Notes: generated from the letters alone by a model not told the origin. A stretch of DNA of 47,788 nucleotides from Sulfurimonas sp. (GCA_027063745.1 JAMORG010000012.1:1-47788); one strand, 5' to 3'. Counted from the first letter of the stretch, positions 25,829 to 35,982 are shown. Translations and numbers: made by a program.

Positions 25829-27207
25829 TACGCCTTCCCTTCTATTACTAACTCACCGTTTGGTTTGCGGTCATATTGTGAACGAATCTCAACGTGAGTC
25901 ACTTTACCGTCTTTTTCAACTTTCCAAGTCTCCACTGCGTTTCTATGGTAAACAGCTTCTACACCGACTTTTAGAACCTCTTGGTCGATTGTTGGTTGAA
26001 TGTAGCCTGCATCATCCATAGCACGTGAAGTAAGTAGAAGTTCCTCACCTTTTTTGTATGTATGCACATAGCTCCAGCGAGTCCAACATTTAGGAAGTAC
26101 CAGACCTTTAAGTTCAGCTTGCTTGTATGTTTTTCCACCGTCAAAAGAGATGTCAACACCAGTAATTGTACCCATACCTGACCAAGCCAAACCTTCAATT
26201 TCTACAGTATCTCCATCTTTTAAGTCTGACCAGTCAATCTCTGGTGAAGGAGAAGTAACAGTAGAGTTGACTTCATTTGCATAGAAGTGTTGGATAGCTT
26301 TGCCGTTTGGTTTAAGAACTGTATATTTAGAAGTCTCCTCTTTACAGTACCAAGGCTCACTTGCGAAATCTAAGCGACGTAGCCACTTAACACATAAGTT
26401 ACCTTCCCAACCCGGAACGAGTAAACGGATAGGATACCCTTGTTCAGGACGCAGTGCTTCACCATTTTGTCCCCAAACGATCATCGCATCATCTAAAACT
26501 TTTTCCATAGGAATAGTTCTTCCCATCTTAGACGAGTCTCCACCTTCTGCCAGCATCCATCTAGCTTCCGGTTTGATACCAAGATCTTTTAGAATGTCTT
26601 TAATATAAACACCTGTCCACTCAGCACAAGACATAAAACCTTTTGCAAATTGGAGTGAGTTATATTGTGGACCTCTCCACTCTTGACCACCATTTGCAGG
26701 ACATTCAATGAAGTGAGTACGTGTTACACTTGGGTAACGCTTTAGCTCTTTCATAGTAAGTACAAGTGGTTTTTCAACCAGACCTGTAATCATAAGTCTG
26801 TGCTCATTTGGATCAATGTGTGCAACACCACCGTGACAACGGCTAAAGAAAAGTCCGTTTGGAGTGATGATACCCATTGACTCTTGAATAGGTGTAACAG
26901 CAATTGATGCTCTAAAGTTACCCGAAGCAAGAAGTTTTGTATATCTTCTTGTTACGTTATGCTCATATTTTGATGGCATTCCGTAAAGATTTTTTGTTAC
27001 AGGATCTCCCCATTTCGTTCCCCATTCAGTTGGTTCAACGATAGCTGGATCATCTGCCTGCGCTGCTGATGATAAAAGAGTAGTTCCGGCAAGTGCAGAA
27101 GCCGAAGCTACTACTGTTTTTGCCAAAAAGTCTCTTCTATCAAAACTAGGCTTCTCTGTATCATGAGAGACAGCGTCTAAGTTTTGCTGAGATTTTTTAA
27201 TATCCAC
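25828..27207 (-). CDS. soxC: SoxC, molybdenum subunit of sulfur dehydrogenase
   Basis: Sulfite-oxidase-family molybdopterin enzyme. From GTG 27207 it has 459 residues: a Tat leader with FDRRDFLAK, a molybdopterin domain with the Mo-ligand C169 in THFIECPANGGQEW, and a C-terminal dimerisation domain (DWSDLKDGDTVEIEGLAWSG on). The in-frame ATG at 27246 would add 13 residues, but AAGGAG lies right between the two and six bases before the GTG, which decides for 27207. The set soxCDYZ apart from soxXYZAB is the known layout in Sulfurimonas-type bacteria. A possible -10 (CATAAT, 27298-27303, minus strand) lies upstream; otherwise the 27247-27463 gap is AT-rich and featureless. Confidence 0.92.
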   Translation of the reverse strand: MDIKKSQQNLDAVSHDTEKPSFDRRDFLAKTVVASASALAGTTLLSSAAQADDPAIVEPTEWGTKWGDPVTKNLYGMPSKYEHNVTRRYTKLLASGNFRASIAVTPIQESMGIITPNGLFFSRCHGGVAHIDPNEHRLMITGLVEKPLVLTMKELKRYPSVTRTHFIECPANGGQEWRGPQYNSLQFAKGFMSCAEWTGVYIKDILKDLGIKPEARWMLAEGGDSSKMGRTIPMEKVLDDAMIVWGQNGEALRPEQGYPIRLLVPGWEGNLCVKWLRRLDFASEPWYCKEETSKYTVLKPNGKAIQHFYANEVNSTVTSPSPEIDWSDLKDGDTVEIEGLAWSGMGTITGVDISFDGGKTYKQAELKGLVLPKCWTRWSYVHTYKKGEELLLTSRAMDDAGYIQPTIDQEVLKVGVEAVYHRNAVETWKVEKDGKVTHVEIRSQYDRKPNGELVIEGKA

Positions 27208-27463
27208 AATTTTCTCCTTATTAAGATTGTCATTTGTACTTGTCATAATTTTTACTACTTTGTAAAGTTTAGATGATACAAAGAATTTTACTTCATCATT
27301 ATGCCATCTTTTTCCTAATCGTTTATTGTCTTTTATAGAAAAAGTGAGATGAAAATGTGATATAGTGCCCTTGTATGGGTAGAAAAGTTACAATTTTAAA
27401 AGAAGCTTATATATAATTTTATTTAATATATTTATTTGTTATGAAGCGTATAATATAGGGTTA

Positions 27464-27739
27464 TTATTTTTGTTTTTTAAAGAGTCCAAGCAACAAAATC
27501 GTTTGATTTTTTTCATCTTTGTAAAAAGGGATGATATGTCCTTGATGTTCTAGATCATAAATTGACTCATCATCAAAGAAAGAGGAGTTTTTAAATTTGG
27601 CAAGTTTTGTCGGCATATTTAAAATAACTGTATCAAGATAGACTTTATAACGTTTGATGGCCTCATAGTCTATTTGAGAATACTCTTCTAAAAGAGCTTT
27701 ATATTGTTGTGTAAATGTATCACTGCAAAGAATTTTCAT
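27464..27739 (-). CDS. RelE/ParE-like toxin of a type II toxin-antitoxin pair
   Basis: 91 residues, basic at the end. The C-terminal half (LAKFKNSSFFDDESIYDLEHQGH, then IPFYKDEKNQTILLLGLFKKQK) has the ordering of RelE/ParE toxins: helix, strand with a core binding turn, and the terminal strand ending in FxKK. Members either cut mRNA on the ribosome or inhibit gyrase; which applies cannot be told. Its ATG overlaps the TGA of the 49-residue antitoxin gene by 4 bases (27736-27739), the usual coupled arrangement. Confidence 0.72.
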   Translation of the reverse strand: MKILCSDTFTQQYKALLEEYSQIDYEAIKRYKVYLDTVILNMPTKLAKFKNSSFFDDESIYDLEHQGHIIPFYKDEKNQTILLLGLFKKQK

Positions 27740-27885
27740 TTACTCTTTTTCTCCTCTAGCCATTTGCTTAGTTCTTGTGTGCACGGATAAAACTCTTTTG
27801 CAGAGTTTTTATCCGTTTTGTATTTTTGAAGATCTTTTAACATTGCCTCTTTGGCTGCTTGATTAAAAACCGCTTCCAATGCCAT
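27736..27885 (-). CDS. Small antitoxin, 49 residues
   Basis: Read directly from the minus strand: starts MALEAVFNQAAKEAMLKDLQ and ends WLEEKKSK, 49 residues, charged and helical, as expected for the part of an antitoxin that wraps the toxin; no HTH or AbrB domain is visible. It begins one base after the stop of the DUF2231 gene (27886) and its TGA overlaps the toxin ATG. It has no clear ribosome binding site of its own, so translation probably re-initiates after the upstream gene. Assignment rests on position and character, not on a recognised family. Confidence 0.68.
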   Translation of the reverse strand: MALEAVFNQAAKEAMLKDLQKYKTDKNSAKEFYPCTQELSKWLEEKKSK

Positions 27886-28485
27886 CTACTCTTCATCCTC
27901 TTGTTCATCTGCTTTTTTAGTGTTACCATATACAGCATTTACCTCTTGTGAAACAGACATTACTTCATCAATCGCATCTTCATAGAGCTCAACTTTTGCC
28001 TCGTCTTCATCTGCATCATCTGCTTCTTTGATTGCATCATTGAGTAACTCTTGTATCATATAGGCCTTAAACGGCTGACCATAGTTATAAACAATCTCTC
28101 CACCATCTTTACCTTGTTTGAAGGTTGTTGCCATAGCTCCTATAAGTAAAACAATTGCAAGCAGTTCAAGTCCGAATTTTCTCATGCGGCAACCGGCTAT
28201 TTGAATCAGTGCGATTATTCCCATTGCAATTGCAAGGTAAGTTCCAAGAGCTTTATGCTCACGCAGCTCTTCTTTCCCCGCTTCGCTTAAAAAGTTATAT
28301 ATCTCAGGTCCTGCTTGAGTTCCTGTGTACCATGCTGCTATCATTGCAAGAGCAGCTGCAAGTGTTGCACGTGCTGCAATCTTTGACATGATCTCTTCTC
28401 TAGAGAGAAGATAAACAACACCTAAAATACTGGCAACGACCGGTAGGACCATTGCGAAATGTGCTGTGGCTGGGTGTATCATCAT
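27886..28485 (-). CDS. DUF2231 family membrane protein
   Basis: 199 residues. The start MIHPATAHFAMVLPVVASILG carries the HPxxxHF signature of DUF2231, whose histidines are thought to bind haem or metal. Four membrane helices (about 10-28, 36-52, 80-97, 104-120) are followed by an acidic soluble tail rich in Asp and Glu. AAAGGA precedes ATG 28485. The toxin-antitoxin pair follows directly and could be cotranscribed. Possible electron-transport role is inference. Confidence 0.78.
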   Translation of the reverse strand: MMIHPATAHFAMVLPVVASILGVVYLLSREEIMSKIAARATLAAALAMIAAWYTGTQAGPEIYNFLSEAGKEELREHKALGTYLAIAMGIIALIQIAGCRMRKFGLELLAIVLLIGAMATTFKQGKDGGEIVYNYGQPFKAYMIQELLNDAIKEADDADEDEAKVELYEDAIDEVMSVSQEVNAVYGNTKKADEQEDEE

Positions 28486-28576
28486 AATAAAATCCTTTTG
28501 TTTATGTATTAGTTAAAATTATATTACAATAATACCAGTAAAATTTTATTTACCTCTTATAGTTTATAACTTTAAG

Positions 28577-29617
28577 TTATTTTTTATCTATGGCGTCTTT
28601 TGCACTTTTGAGTGCATTCTCAAGTGCCTCTTTTGCAACAGAGAATGCCTGTATTCCCATACGTTTAGCCTCTTTTGCTTTTGGTGACTGTAGTGCCGAG
28701 TCTGCTTTTTTTACTGCCAGTTTTGCGAGTGATGAGAACTTCTCACGCATAACTTCGGCTGTCTCTTTGGAGAGATGCACAAGCTCATCTAGATCATACT
28801 TCATCTCTTTGTTTATATCGAGTAGGATTTTACGCAGTGTCGATGAGCTCTCAGTAGCTTGTGTAATGATTACCTGAGAGAAGAGCGTATCTGTCTGGTT
28901 GAGGTCCTCTATAATAGTATCGTAATCTTCAATAAGTATATGTTTTGCTTCAACAGGCATAAATGCAAGACGCTTTTTAAATCTCTCTATAGCTGCAAAG
29001 AGTCCGCCGCGCATACCTTTTAGTGTTGCGTGTAAAATCTGATCTGCTCTGTTTGGTGTTGCTTCTGCAACTTCAATGGCAGTAGCGAGAATTGTTGAGA
29101 GAATCTTACGAACGCGAACAGTATTAAGTGGTCCCTCTTTTATGGCCTCATAGGTAATCTCTTTGATAACCTCACGTGTCGGTTCGATGATATTACCATC
29201 GGTGTCTTTCTCAAGTGCTGCGATAATTGCAGACTCAACCATTTCACTGAGTATATTGTAAAGATCAATTGATTGTAGTTTGACCTGGTGAAGAGCTATA
29301 AGAGTTTGCTCGGCATCTTTGAACTCCTCTTCGATAGCATTAAAGATTTCATATTTAATCTCTTGAAGTTCATCGGACTTTTTCTCTATCTTTCTTTCTA
29401 AAGCATCTTTTTGTGCTATGAGCTCTTCAAGTTCTTTGGAGAGATCTTGTGTCTCTTTTTCAATGAGTGTGTCAGCAACAGTACGAACCTCTTCTAAAGA
29501 GAGATGTTTTATATCCAGCTGCGCAGATTCTAATGCGTGAGCAACCCTTTTTTGTATTGTTTTGTATCTGCGTGAGTAGAATTTTTGTAATTTTTCTCGT
29601 AATTCTTTTGTCTGCAT
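28577..29617 (-). CDS. Helical, coiled-coil rich protein of unknown function
   Basis: 346 residues, no signal peptide or membrane span. Residues about 50-110 are strongly heptad-like (KETQDLSKELEELIAQKDALERKI), with further amphipathic helices through to an Ala/Lys-rich C-terminus (about 290-346) resembling a histone-like or apolipoprotein-type tail. I recognise no enzyme motif. AAGGGTG lies before the ATG. It is the last gene behind moaC and DUF493 and shares their strand with a 32-base gap. The following gap (28486-28576) holds only the DUF2231 promoter region. Confidence 0.7.
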   Translation of the reverse strand: MQTKELREKLQKFYSRRYKTIQKRVAHALESAQLDIKHLSLEEVRTVADTLIEKETQDLSKELEELIAQKDALERKIEKKSDELQEIKYEIFNAIEEEFKDAEQTLIALHQVKLQSIDLYNILSEMVESAIIAALEKDTDGNIIEPTREVIKEITYEAIKEGPLNTVRVRKILSTILATAIEVAEATPNRADQILHATLKGMRGGLFAAIERFKKRLAFMPVEAKHILIEDYDTIIEDLNQTDTLFSQVIITQATESSSTLRKILLDINKEMKYDLDELVHLSKETAEVMREKFSSLAKLAVKKADSALQSPKAKEAKRMGIQAFSVAKEALENALKSAKDAIDKK

Positions 29618-29649
29618 AGTTCACCCTTTTTTGTTGGAGTTTGATACTT

Positions 29650-29925
29650 TTAGAGTACCATCTTTACATCTTTATGTTTTTTCAGTGCATCATAGATGAA
29701 CTGTCTGTCATCTTCATTATGTACCAGCATATCAAGATTCATGCTGACATATTTTCCACCTTTTGATTTGTTGGAATCCGTGAGCGTGTGCTCCCGCTCC
29801 TCAACAACATCTTTTACTGCATTTTGCAGAGCCTCTTTTTCGCTTGCTATTACTTTATAGCACCAGTTACAAGGATACTCAAGTTCGAGTTTTTTACCTT
29901 CTAGTTTATCGTTTAAAGTCTCCAC
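29650..29925 (-). CDS. DUF493 / YbeD-like small protein
   Basis: 91-residue protein with the ferredoxin-like fold expected of DUF493 ([45 protein letters not shown]). E. coli YbeD sits next to lipB; the molecular role of the family is unknown. It carries a CNWC pair. Start is GTG 29925 with AGGAGG at about 5 bases, placed 20 bases inside the end of moaC, so it is coupled to moaC. Confidence 0.85.
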   Translation of the reverse strand: METLNDKLEGKKLELEYPCNWCYKVIASEKEALQNAVKDVVEEREHTLTDSNKSKGGKYVSMNLDMLVHNEDDRQFIYDALKKHKDVKMVL

Positions 29926-30376
29926 TTTTGCCTCCTGATTTGGATTCTAACTGTACATTTCTTATAATCATACCCTTATCTATCGCTTTTACCATATCGT
30001 AAATAGTTAAAAGCCCTATAGATGTTCCAGTAAGTGCTTCCATCTCAACACCGGTTTGTCCTGTGAGCTTTGCAGTTACAGTAAGCTTAAAGCCTGGCAG
30101 TTCAGGTAGTTCTTCAACATCACAGTTTATACCGCTTAAATTAAGTGGATGACACATCGGAATGAGTCGGCTTGTCTCTTTTGTGCCCATAATTGCGGCA
30201 ATGACCGCAGTTTGAAGAACCGGACCTTTTTTTGTGTTTTCTGAGACAATGGCATCATAGGCATTTTGACTCATCTCAATTATTCCACTGGCAACTGCAA
30301 CACGTGTTGTCTTTTCTTTGTCACTTACATCGACCATTTTTGGTCTTTGGTTATCATCTAAATGGGTTAGGTTCAT
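29906..30376 (-). CDS. moaC: Cyclic pyranopterin monophosphate synthase
   Basis: Second half-step of molybdenum-cofactor synthesis, forming cPMP from the MoaA product. 156 residues with the MoaC landmarks: MVDVSDKE near the start, [18 protein letters not shown] in the middle (active-site region), and [26 protein letters not shown] with the catalytic Lys/Asp. The protein supports molybdoenzymes such as SoxC encoded 2.7 kb downstream. It lies 42 bases after mobA on the same strand. Confidence 0.96.
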   Translation of the reverse strand: MNLTHLDDNQRPKMVDVSDKEKTTRVAVASGIIEMSQNAYDAIVSENTKKGPVLQTAVIAAIMGTKETSRLIPMCHPLNLSGINCDVEELPELPGFKLTVTAKLTGQTGVEMEALTGTSIGLLTIYDMVKAIDKGMIIRNVQLESKSGGKSGDFKR

Positions 30377-30418
30377 TATAAAATCTTTTTGCTTTTTTAT
30401 TATTATAGCAAAGAGGTG

Positions 30419-30997
30419 TTAACTTTTGAGTAGTTGTAGTGCTTCTTTATAGTCGTTAGGTCTGTTGAGGTTTAGAAAAGCTTCTTGTTCATCAAAGCTT
30501 ATGAAGTGTGTATTTCGTTGTAAAAGAAGCTGCGTGAGCCTGTGCTCGTTGTTCTCTTGCATCTTTTGAAAATATGGATAGAGGCTTTTGTGATAGATAC
30601 CGCAAAGTGGTTCTATGCCATTTGGTGATTTTGCTATGGTCGCATCAAATTCTTCTTTATCCTCTTTTATAAGTTTTTGGATTATGGTCTCACCTATAAA
30701 GGGAGCATCAACACTGATGGCAAAAAAACGCTCACATTGGAGTTGTTCAAAAATTGCCAAAAAAGCAGCAGTTGGAGCATAGCTCTTCGTGACAGTGTCT
30801 TCTATATATGAGGCATCAAAGTCGAATTTATTACTATTTTTACAAGATATGAAAACATGGGAGAAGATTTTTGAGAGTTTATGAAGTTGATACTCACTTA
30901 GAGTTGCGTGAGCACCAAATGGAAGAAGCGCTTTGTCTTCTCCCATACGAGAGCTCTTCCCACCTGCAAAGATTACACAGGGAAGAGAAGAAATCAT
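30419..30997 (-). CDS. mobA: Molybdenum cofactor guanylyltransferase
   Basis: Attaches GMP to molybdopterin to give the dinucleotide cofactor. 192 residues. The nucleotide-binding signature FAGGKSSRMGEDKALLPFG is at about 10-28, VDAPFI marks the metal site, and NRPND follows near the end. The ATG comes one base after the OmpA-family stop with no Shine-Dalgarno of its own, so it depends on re-initiation. SoxC-type sulfite oxidase family enzymes normally use unmodified molybdopterin, so MobA more likely serves other enzymes such as nitrate or formate enzymes. Confidence 0.93.
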   Translation of the reverse strand: MISSLPCVIFAGGKSSRMGEDKALLPFGAHATLSEYQLHKLSKIFSHVFISCKNSNKFDFDASYIEDTVTKSYAPTAAFLAIFEQLQCERFFAISVDAPFIGETIIQKLIKEDKEEFDATIAKSPNGIEPLCGIYHKSLYPYFQKMQENNEHRLTQLLLQRNTHFISFDEQEAFLNLNRPNDYKEALQLLKS

Positions 30998-30998
30998 C

Positions 30999-32144
30999 TT
31001 AGTTAAGAGTCATTTGGGCTTCGATTCTTCTGTTTTGAGCACGACCTTCAGCAGTATCGTTGCTAGCAACAGGATTTAACTCACCCATACCGATAGCTGA
31101 AAGTTGTTTCGCATCAACACCACGTTCGATAAGTGCGTTCATAACAGCTTTTGCTCTTTTCTCTGAGAGTTTTTGGTTATAAGCTTCACTACCAACATTG
31201 TCAGTATATCCTACGATTTTTGCAGAGTAGTTAGTGTTTCTTTTTAAGAAAGCTGCATATTTGTCTAAAAGATCATTTGCGCTCGCAGGGATCTCTGCAG
31301 AGTCATTTGCAAAGTTAATATGAAGATTAACTACTAATGGACATCCGTTTGTATCAACTTTTTCACCAGCTGGAGTGTTTGGACATAAATCTTTAGCATT
31401 TTCAACACCATCATTGTCATCATCTAAAACAACAGGACAACCTTCGGCATTTACCAGTGTACCTGCTGGAGTATCAGGACATTTGTCCATTGAATCTACG
31501 ACGCCGTCACCATCTGTGTCTTTCTCAACTACTGCTACAACAGCAGCAGTAGCAGCAGCTACAGCAACTACCGGAGCTGCTTTTTTTACTTCACCAAAAG
31601 AGTATGTAAGACCTACAAGACCGATAAGGTTGTTGTCAGCCGGAGTATTATGAATATTGTCGATTTTTGCAAGGTAGATAGCTTCTGCTTTTGCAGCCCA
31701 TCTGTCTGTGATTTTAAATTTAAGACCAGCACCTGCATCTACAACGAAACCATCTTCATTATAGTTTTCGATTTCGTTACCAACGAATTCATAACCAGCA
31801 CCTGCTTTAACAAATGGTACGATTGGAAGCTGTGCTTCAACAGCATCAAAAGTATAAACACCGTTTAAAAGTACACGTGTGATAGAAGTATCTGTACCTG
31901 GTGCAATTTTTTTATCATAGTCAACACCACTCATATAAAGTACAGAAAGTTCCGGAGAGATTTTAGAGTCTGGCTTGTTGAACTGTAGTTCTACACTGCC
32001 AACTGCGTATCCGTCATCATCAAGACCTACATTGCCTTCAGCCATGTTGTATCCTGCCAATGCAGAGATTTCGTTTTTGTAAAAAGTATCGCTAGCAAAC
32101 GTTGCGCTACCTAGTAGAAGTGCTGAGAGTAGTAAATTTTTCAT
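30999..32144 (-). CDS. OmpA-family outer-membrane protein with TSP type 3 repeats
   Basis: 381 residues: signal peptide (1-17, cleaving after TFA), an N-terminal eight-stranded barrel domain (about 20-180), an Ala/Val-rich linker, two thrombospondin type 3 calcium-binding repeats (DTDGDGVVDSMDKCPDTPAGT and DDDNDGVENAKDLCPNTPAGE, about 205-260), and an OmpA peptidoglycan-binding domain (NFANDSAEIPASANDLL to AQNRRIEAQ). It ties the outer membrane to peptidoglycan. AAGGA precedes the ATG. Downstream mobA is one base away, an unusual pairing of a likely abundant structural gene and a cofactor gene. Confidence 0.93.
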   Translation of the reverse strand: MKNLLLSALLLGSATFASDTFYKNEISALAGYNMAEGNVGLDDDGYAVGSVELQFNKPDSKISPELSVLYMSGVDYDKKIAPGTDTSITRVLLNGVYTFDAVEAQLPIVPFVKAGAGYEFVGNEIENYNEDGFVVDAGAGLKFKITDRWAAKAEAIYLAKIDNIHNTPADNNLIGLVGLTYSFGEVKKAAPVVAVAAATAAVVAVVEKDTDGDGVVDSMDKCPDTPAGTLVNAEGCPVVLDDDNDGVENAKDLCPNTPAGEKVDTNGCPLVVNLHINFANDSAEIPASANDLLDKYAAFLKRNTNYSAKIVGYTDNVGSEAYNQKLSEKRAKAVMNALIERGVDAKQLSAIGMGELNPVASNDTAEGRAQNRRIEAQMTLN

Positions 32145-32193
32145 TTTTATTTGTCCTTAAAATGTGATTGTCGGATTATAACATAATCCAATG

Positions 32194-32220
32194 AAAAAAT
32201 AGTGAGAATGTTCTCACTAT
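32194..32220 (-). terminator. Rho-independent terminator of leuC
   Basis: A 10-bp perfect stem (32199-32208 with 32211-32220) with a 2-base tip, or a shorter stem with larger loop, followed on the minus strand by TTTTTT. It contains the leuC stop codon. Confidence 0.88.
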
Positions 32221-33476
32221 CTAGGGTCTGTAATATATCCTGTAATTGCAGAAGCTGCTGCTACTGCAGAGTTTGCAAGATAAACTTTTGAACTGCGTGA
32301 GCCCATACGACCGACAAAGTTTCTGTTTGTTGTAGAGATTGCCACCTCATTGTCACCAAGTATTCCCATATATCCACCAAGACAAGCACCACAAGTAGGG
32401 TTACTTACAACACCGCCTGCATCAACGATGATATCAATGTATCCTAAGTGATTTGCCTCACGCAGGATCTTTTGCGTACCAGGTGTAACGATAAGACGTA
32501 CATCTTGGTGTACTTTTTTACCCTTTAAAATCTCAGCTGCTACTTTTAAGTCAGCCAAGCGTCCGTTTGTACAGCTTCCAATAAATGCTTGATCGACTTT
32601 TATTTTATCTTTTACAGCCTGTACAACCGAGTGTCCGTTTGATGGTAAGAACGGGTAGGCAATAACAGGATCAAGGTTTGCAACATCGATCTCTAAAACT
32701 TGAGCATATGAAGCATCTTCGTCTGAGTAGTGTACTTTTGGCTCACGTGCGAGCTCTTTGTCTGCCAAGAACTCACGAGTGATATCATCTACGGCAACGA
32801 TACCGCTCTTTGCACCCGCTTCAATAGCCATGTTACACATAGAGAATCTGTCATCCATGCTTAAGTGCTCAATAGTACTTCCTGTAAACTCTAAAGTTTT
32901 GTAAAGTGCACCGTCAACGCCGATCATTCTAATGATCTCTAGGATGATATCTTTTCCTGTTGTATGTTTGCCCGGTTTACCGCTAAGTACTACTTTGATA
33001 GACTCAGGAACTTTAAACCAGTTGCCCCCTGTAACCATAGCAAAAGCAAGGTCAGTTGAACCCATACCCGTTGAGAATGCACCAAGTGCACCGTGTGTAC
33101 ATGTATGGCTGTCTGCACCGATGATAACATCACCGGGAACTACAAGCCCTTTTTCCGGTAAAAGAGCATGCTCGATTCCCATATCTTTTTCATCAAAGAA
33201 GTTTTTTAAGTTGTGTTTTTTTGCAAAGTCACGAGAGATTCTTGCCTGATTTGCCGAAGCAATATCTTTTGCAGGAATAAAGTGGTCCAGTACAATAGAA
33301 AAACCATCCGGATTTGCAAGTTTTTGGGCTCCAAGATCCTCAAAAGCTTTGATAGAGATAGGAGTAGTAATGTCATTTCCGATAACCATGTCGATAGGTG
33401 AGCGGACAATTTCGCCTGCATATACCTTTTTACCCACATGTTCAGAAAATATCTTTTCAGTTATAGTTTGACCCAT
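32217..33476 (-). CDS. leuC: 3-isopropylmalate dehydratase large subunit
   Basis: Aconitase-family 4Fe-4S enzyme of leucine synthesis, isomerising 2- to 3-isopropylmalate together with LeuD. 419 residues, the shorter form found in archaea and many bacteria rather than the about 465-residue enterobacterial form. Cluster ligands are in GSCTNGR and in CGACLGG (NPTCGACLGGYMG), and the HTCTHGA block binds substrate. AAAGG precedes the ATG. leuD is not adjacent: the gene stands alone between a terminator and the divergent nifS region. Confidence 0.95.
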   Translation of the reverse strand: MGQTITEKIFSEHVGKKVYAGEIVRSPIDMVIGNDITTPISIKAFEDLGAQKLANPDGFSIVLDHFIPAKDIASANQARISRDFAKKHNLKNFFDEKDMGIEHALLPEKGLVVPGDVIIGADSHTCTHGALGAFSTGMGSTDLAFAMVTGGNWFKVPESIKVVLSGKPGKHTTGKDIILEIIRMIGVDGALYKTLEFTGSTIEHLSMDDRFSMCNMAIEAGAKSGIVAVDDITREFLADKELAREPKVHYSDEDASYAQVLEIDVANLDPVIAYPFLPSNGHSVVQAVKDKIKVDQAFIGSCTNGRLADLKVAAEILKGKKVHQDVRLIVTPGTQKILREANHLGYIDIIVDAGGVVSNPTCGACLGGYMGILGDNEVAISTTNRNFVGRMGSRSSKVYLANSAVAAASAITGYITDPR

Positions 33477-33671
33477 AGTATGAAACCTTTATAGTATAAT
33501 AATTGTGCGATTATAGCATAGAGACAATTAAGAATAACTGCATAGAAAACTTAAATGAAAGATAAACTCAGTTTCACTTAAGCAAATCATAATGTCAAAG
33601 CTATTATGATGTCAAAAGTAAAAGAAGACAAAAATTGTCCTATTTAAAAATTTTAACCTAATAAGAGGTAA

Positions 33672-34904
<1,233 letters not shown>

Positions 34905-34940
34905 CGAAAAATATAGAAAAATTAAAAGGAATTTATCAAG

Positions 34941-35921
34941 ATGGCAAAAGATGATTTATTAGGCGCATCACTTTGGGATGCGTACTCAAACAAAGTACAA
35001 GAATTAATGAACAACCCAAAACACCAAGGGGAGATCACTCCAGAAGAGGCTGAAGCACATGGGAACAAACTTATTGTTGCTGATTTTGGTGCTGAGAGCT
35101 GTGGAGATGCAGTACGTTTATACTGGGAGATTGACCCAAAAACAGACAAAATTGTAAATGCAAAGTTCAAATCTTTTGGTTGTGGTACTGCTATTGCAAG
35201 TAGTGATGTTATGACAGAGCTTTGTATCGGTAAAACTGTTCAAGAGGCGGTAAAGATCACAAACATCGATGTTGAAAAAGCACTTCGTGATGATCCGGAC
35301 ACTCCTGCTGTTCCACCACAAAAGATGCACTGTTCTGTTATGGCATACGATGTTATCAAAAAAGCAGCTTCACTATACTTAGGTGTTGATGAAGAGAGCT
35401 TTGAAGACGAGATCATCGTATGTGAGTGTGCTCGTGTATCACTCAACACTATCAAAGAGGTTATCAAGCTAAATGACCTCAAAACGGTTGAAGAGATTAC
35501 AGACTACACAAAAGCCGGTGGTTTCTGTAAAAGCTGTATCAAACCGGGTGGTCATGAAGACAGAGAGTACTACCTTGTTGACATCTTAGAGCAGACTCGT
35601 AAAGAGATGGATGAAGAGAAGATGAAAAAAGCTGCAGATGCAAGCTCAACTGGAGATATTCCTTTTGAAGAGATGACTCTTGTTCAGCAGATCAAAGCGG
35701 TTGATGCGGTTATCGATGAGAATGTTCGCCAGTTCCTAATCATGGATGGTGGAGATATGGAGATCATCGATATTAAGAAAAATGATGACTACATCGACAT
35801 CTACATTCGCTACCTCGGTGCATGTAACGGTTGTGCTTCAAGTGCAACAGGTACACTCTATGCAATCGAGTCAACACTTAAAGAGAAACTCTCGCCAAAA
35901 ATCAGAGTTTTACCTATCTAA
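34941..35921 (+). CDS. nifU: Iron-sulfur cluster scaffold NifU
   Basis: 326 residues in three modules: an IscU-like domain (1-130; Cys in AESCGDAVRL, FGCGTAIASS and MHCSVMA), a central BFD-like 2Fe-2S domain (about 155-200; CECARVSLNTI and CKSCIKPGG), and a C-terminal Nfu domain with CNGC (about 295) in GACNGCASSATGT. It assembles clusters from sulfur delivered by NifS, encoded 36 bases upstream. An AAAAGGA site precedes the ATG. Confidence 0.96.
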   Translation: MAKDDLLGASLWDAYSNKVQELMNNPKHQGEITPEEAEAHGNKLIVADFGAESCGDAVRLYWEIDPKTDKIVNAKFKSFGCGTAIASSDVMTELCIGKTVQEAVKITNIDVEKALRDDPDTPAVPPQKMHCSVMAYDVIKKAASLYLGVDEESFEDEIIVCECARVSLNTIKEVIKLNDLKTVEEITDYTKAGGFCKSCIKPGGHEDREYYLVDILEQTRKEMDEEKMKKAADASSTGDIPFEEMTLVQQIKAVDAVIDENVRQFLIMDGGDMEIIDIKKNDDYIDIYIRYLGACNGCASSATGTLYAIESTLKEKLSPKIRVLPI

Positions 35922-35932
35922 GTTCTTTCCCC

Positions 35933-35961
35933 TTTTACCCTCGGCTTGACTGAGGGTAAAA
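35933..35961 (+). terminator. Hairpin after nifU
   Basis: A 10-bp stem (35933-35942 with 35952-35961) with a 9-base loop, 12 bases after the nifU stop. The T run is on the ascending side, so it would be a stronger terminator on the opposite strand; still the likely end of nifSU. Confidence 0.5.
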
Positions 35962-35969
35962 AGCTTCGC

Positions 35970-35975
35970 TACAAT
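35970..35975 (+). promoter_or_regulatory. -10 box 7 bases before ATG 35983
   Basis: TACAAT ends 7 bases before the ATG, so transcription would begin at or beside the start codon, giving a leaderless message. No ribosome binding site is visible. Confidence 0.5.
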
Positions 35976-35982
35976 ACCCCTT

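Noticed and set aside
30999-32144. Short Ala/Val and Asp-rich repeats in the OmpA-type gene as tandem DNA repeats
   Set aside because: They are protein-level features (linker and TSP type 3 calcium repeats) and the DNA is not repeated exactly.
33592-33617. Two ATGTCAAA copies before nifS as an Fe-S regulator site
   Set aside because: Short, direct rather than palindromic, and not similar to known IscR or Fur boxes; kept only as a remark in the nifS entry.
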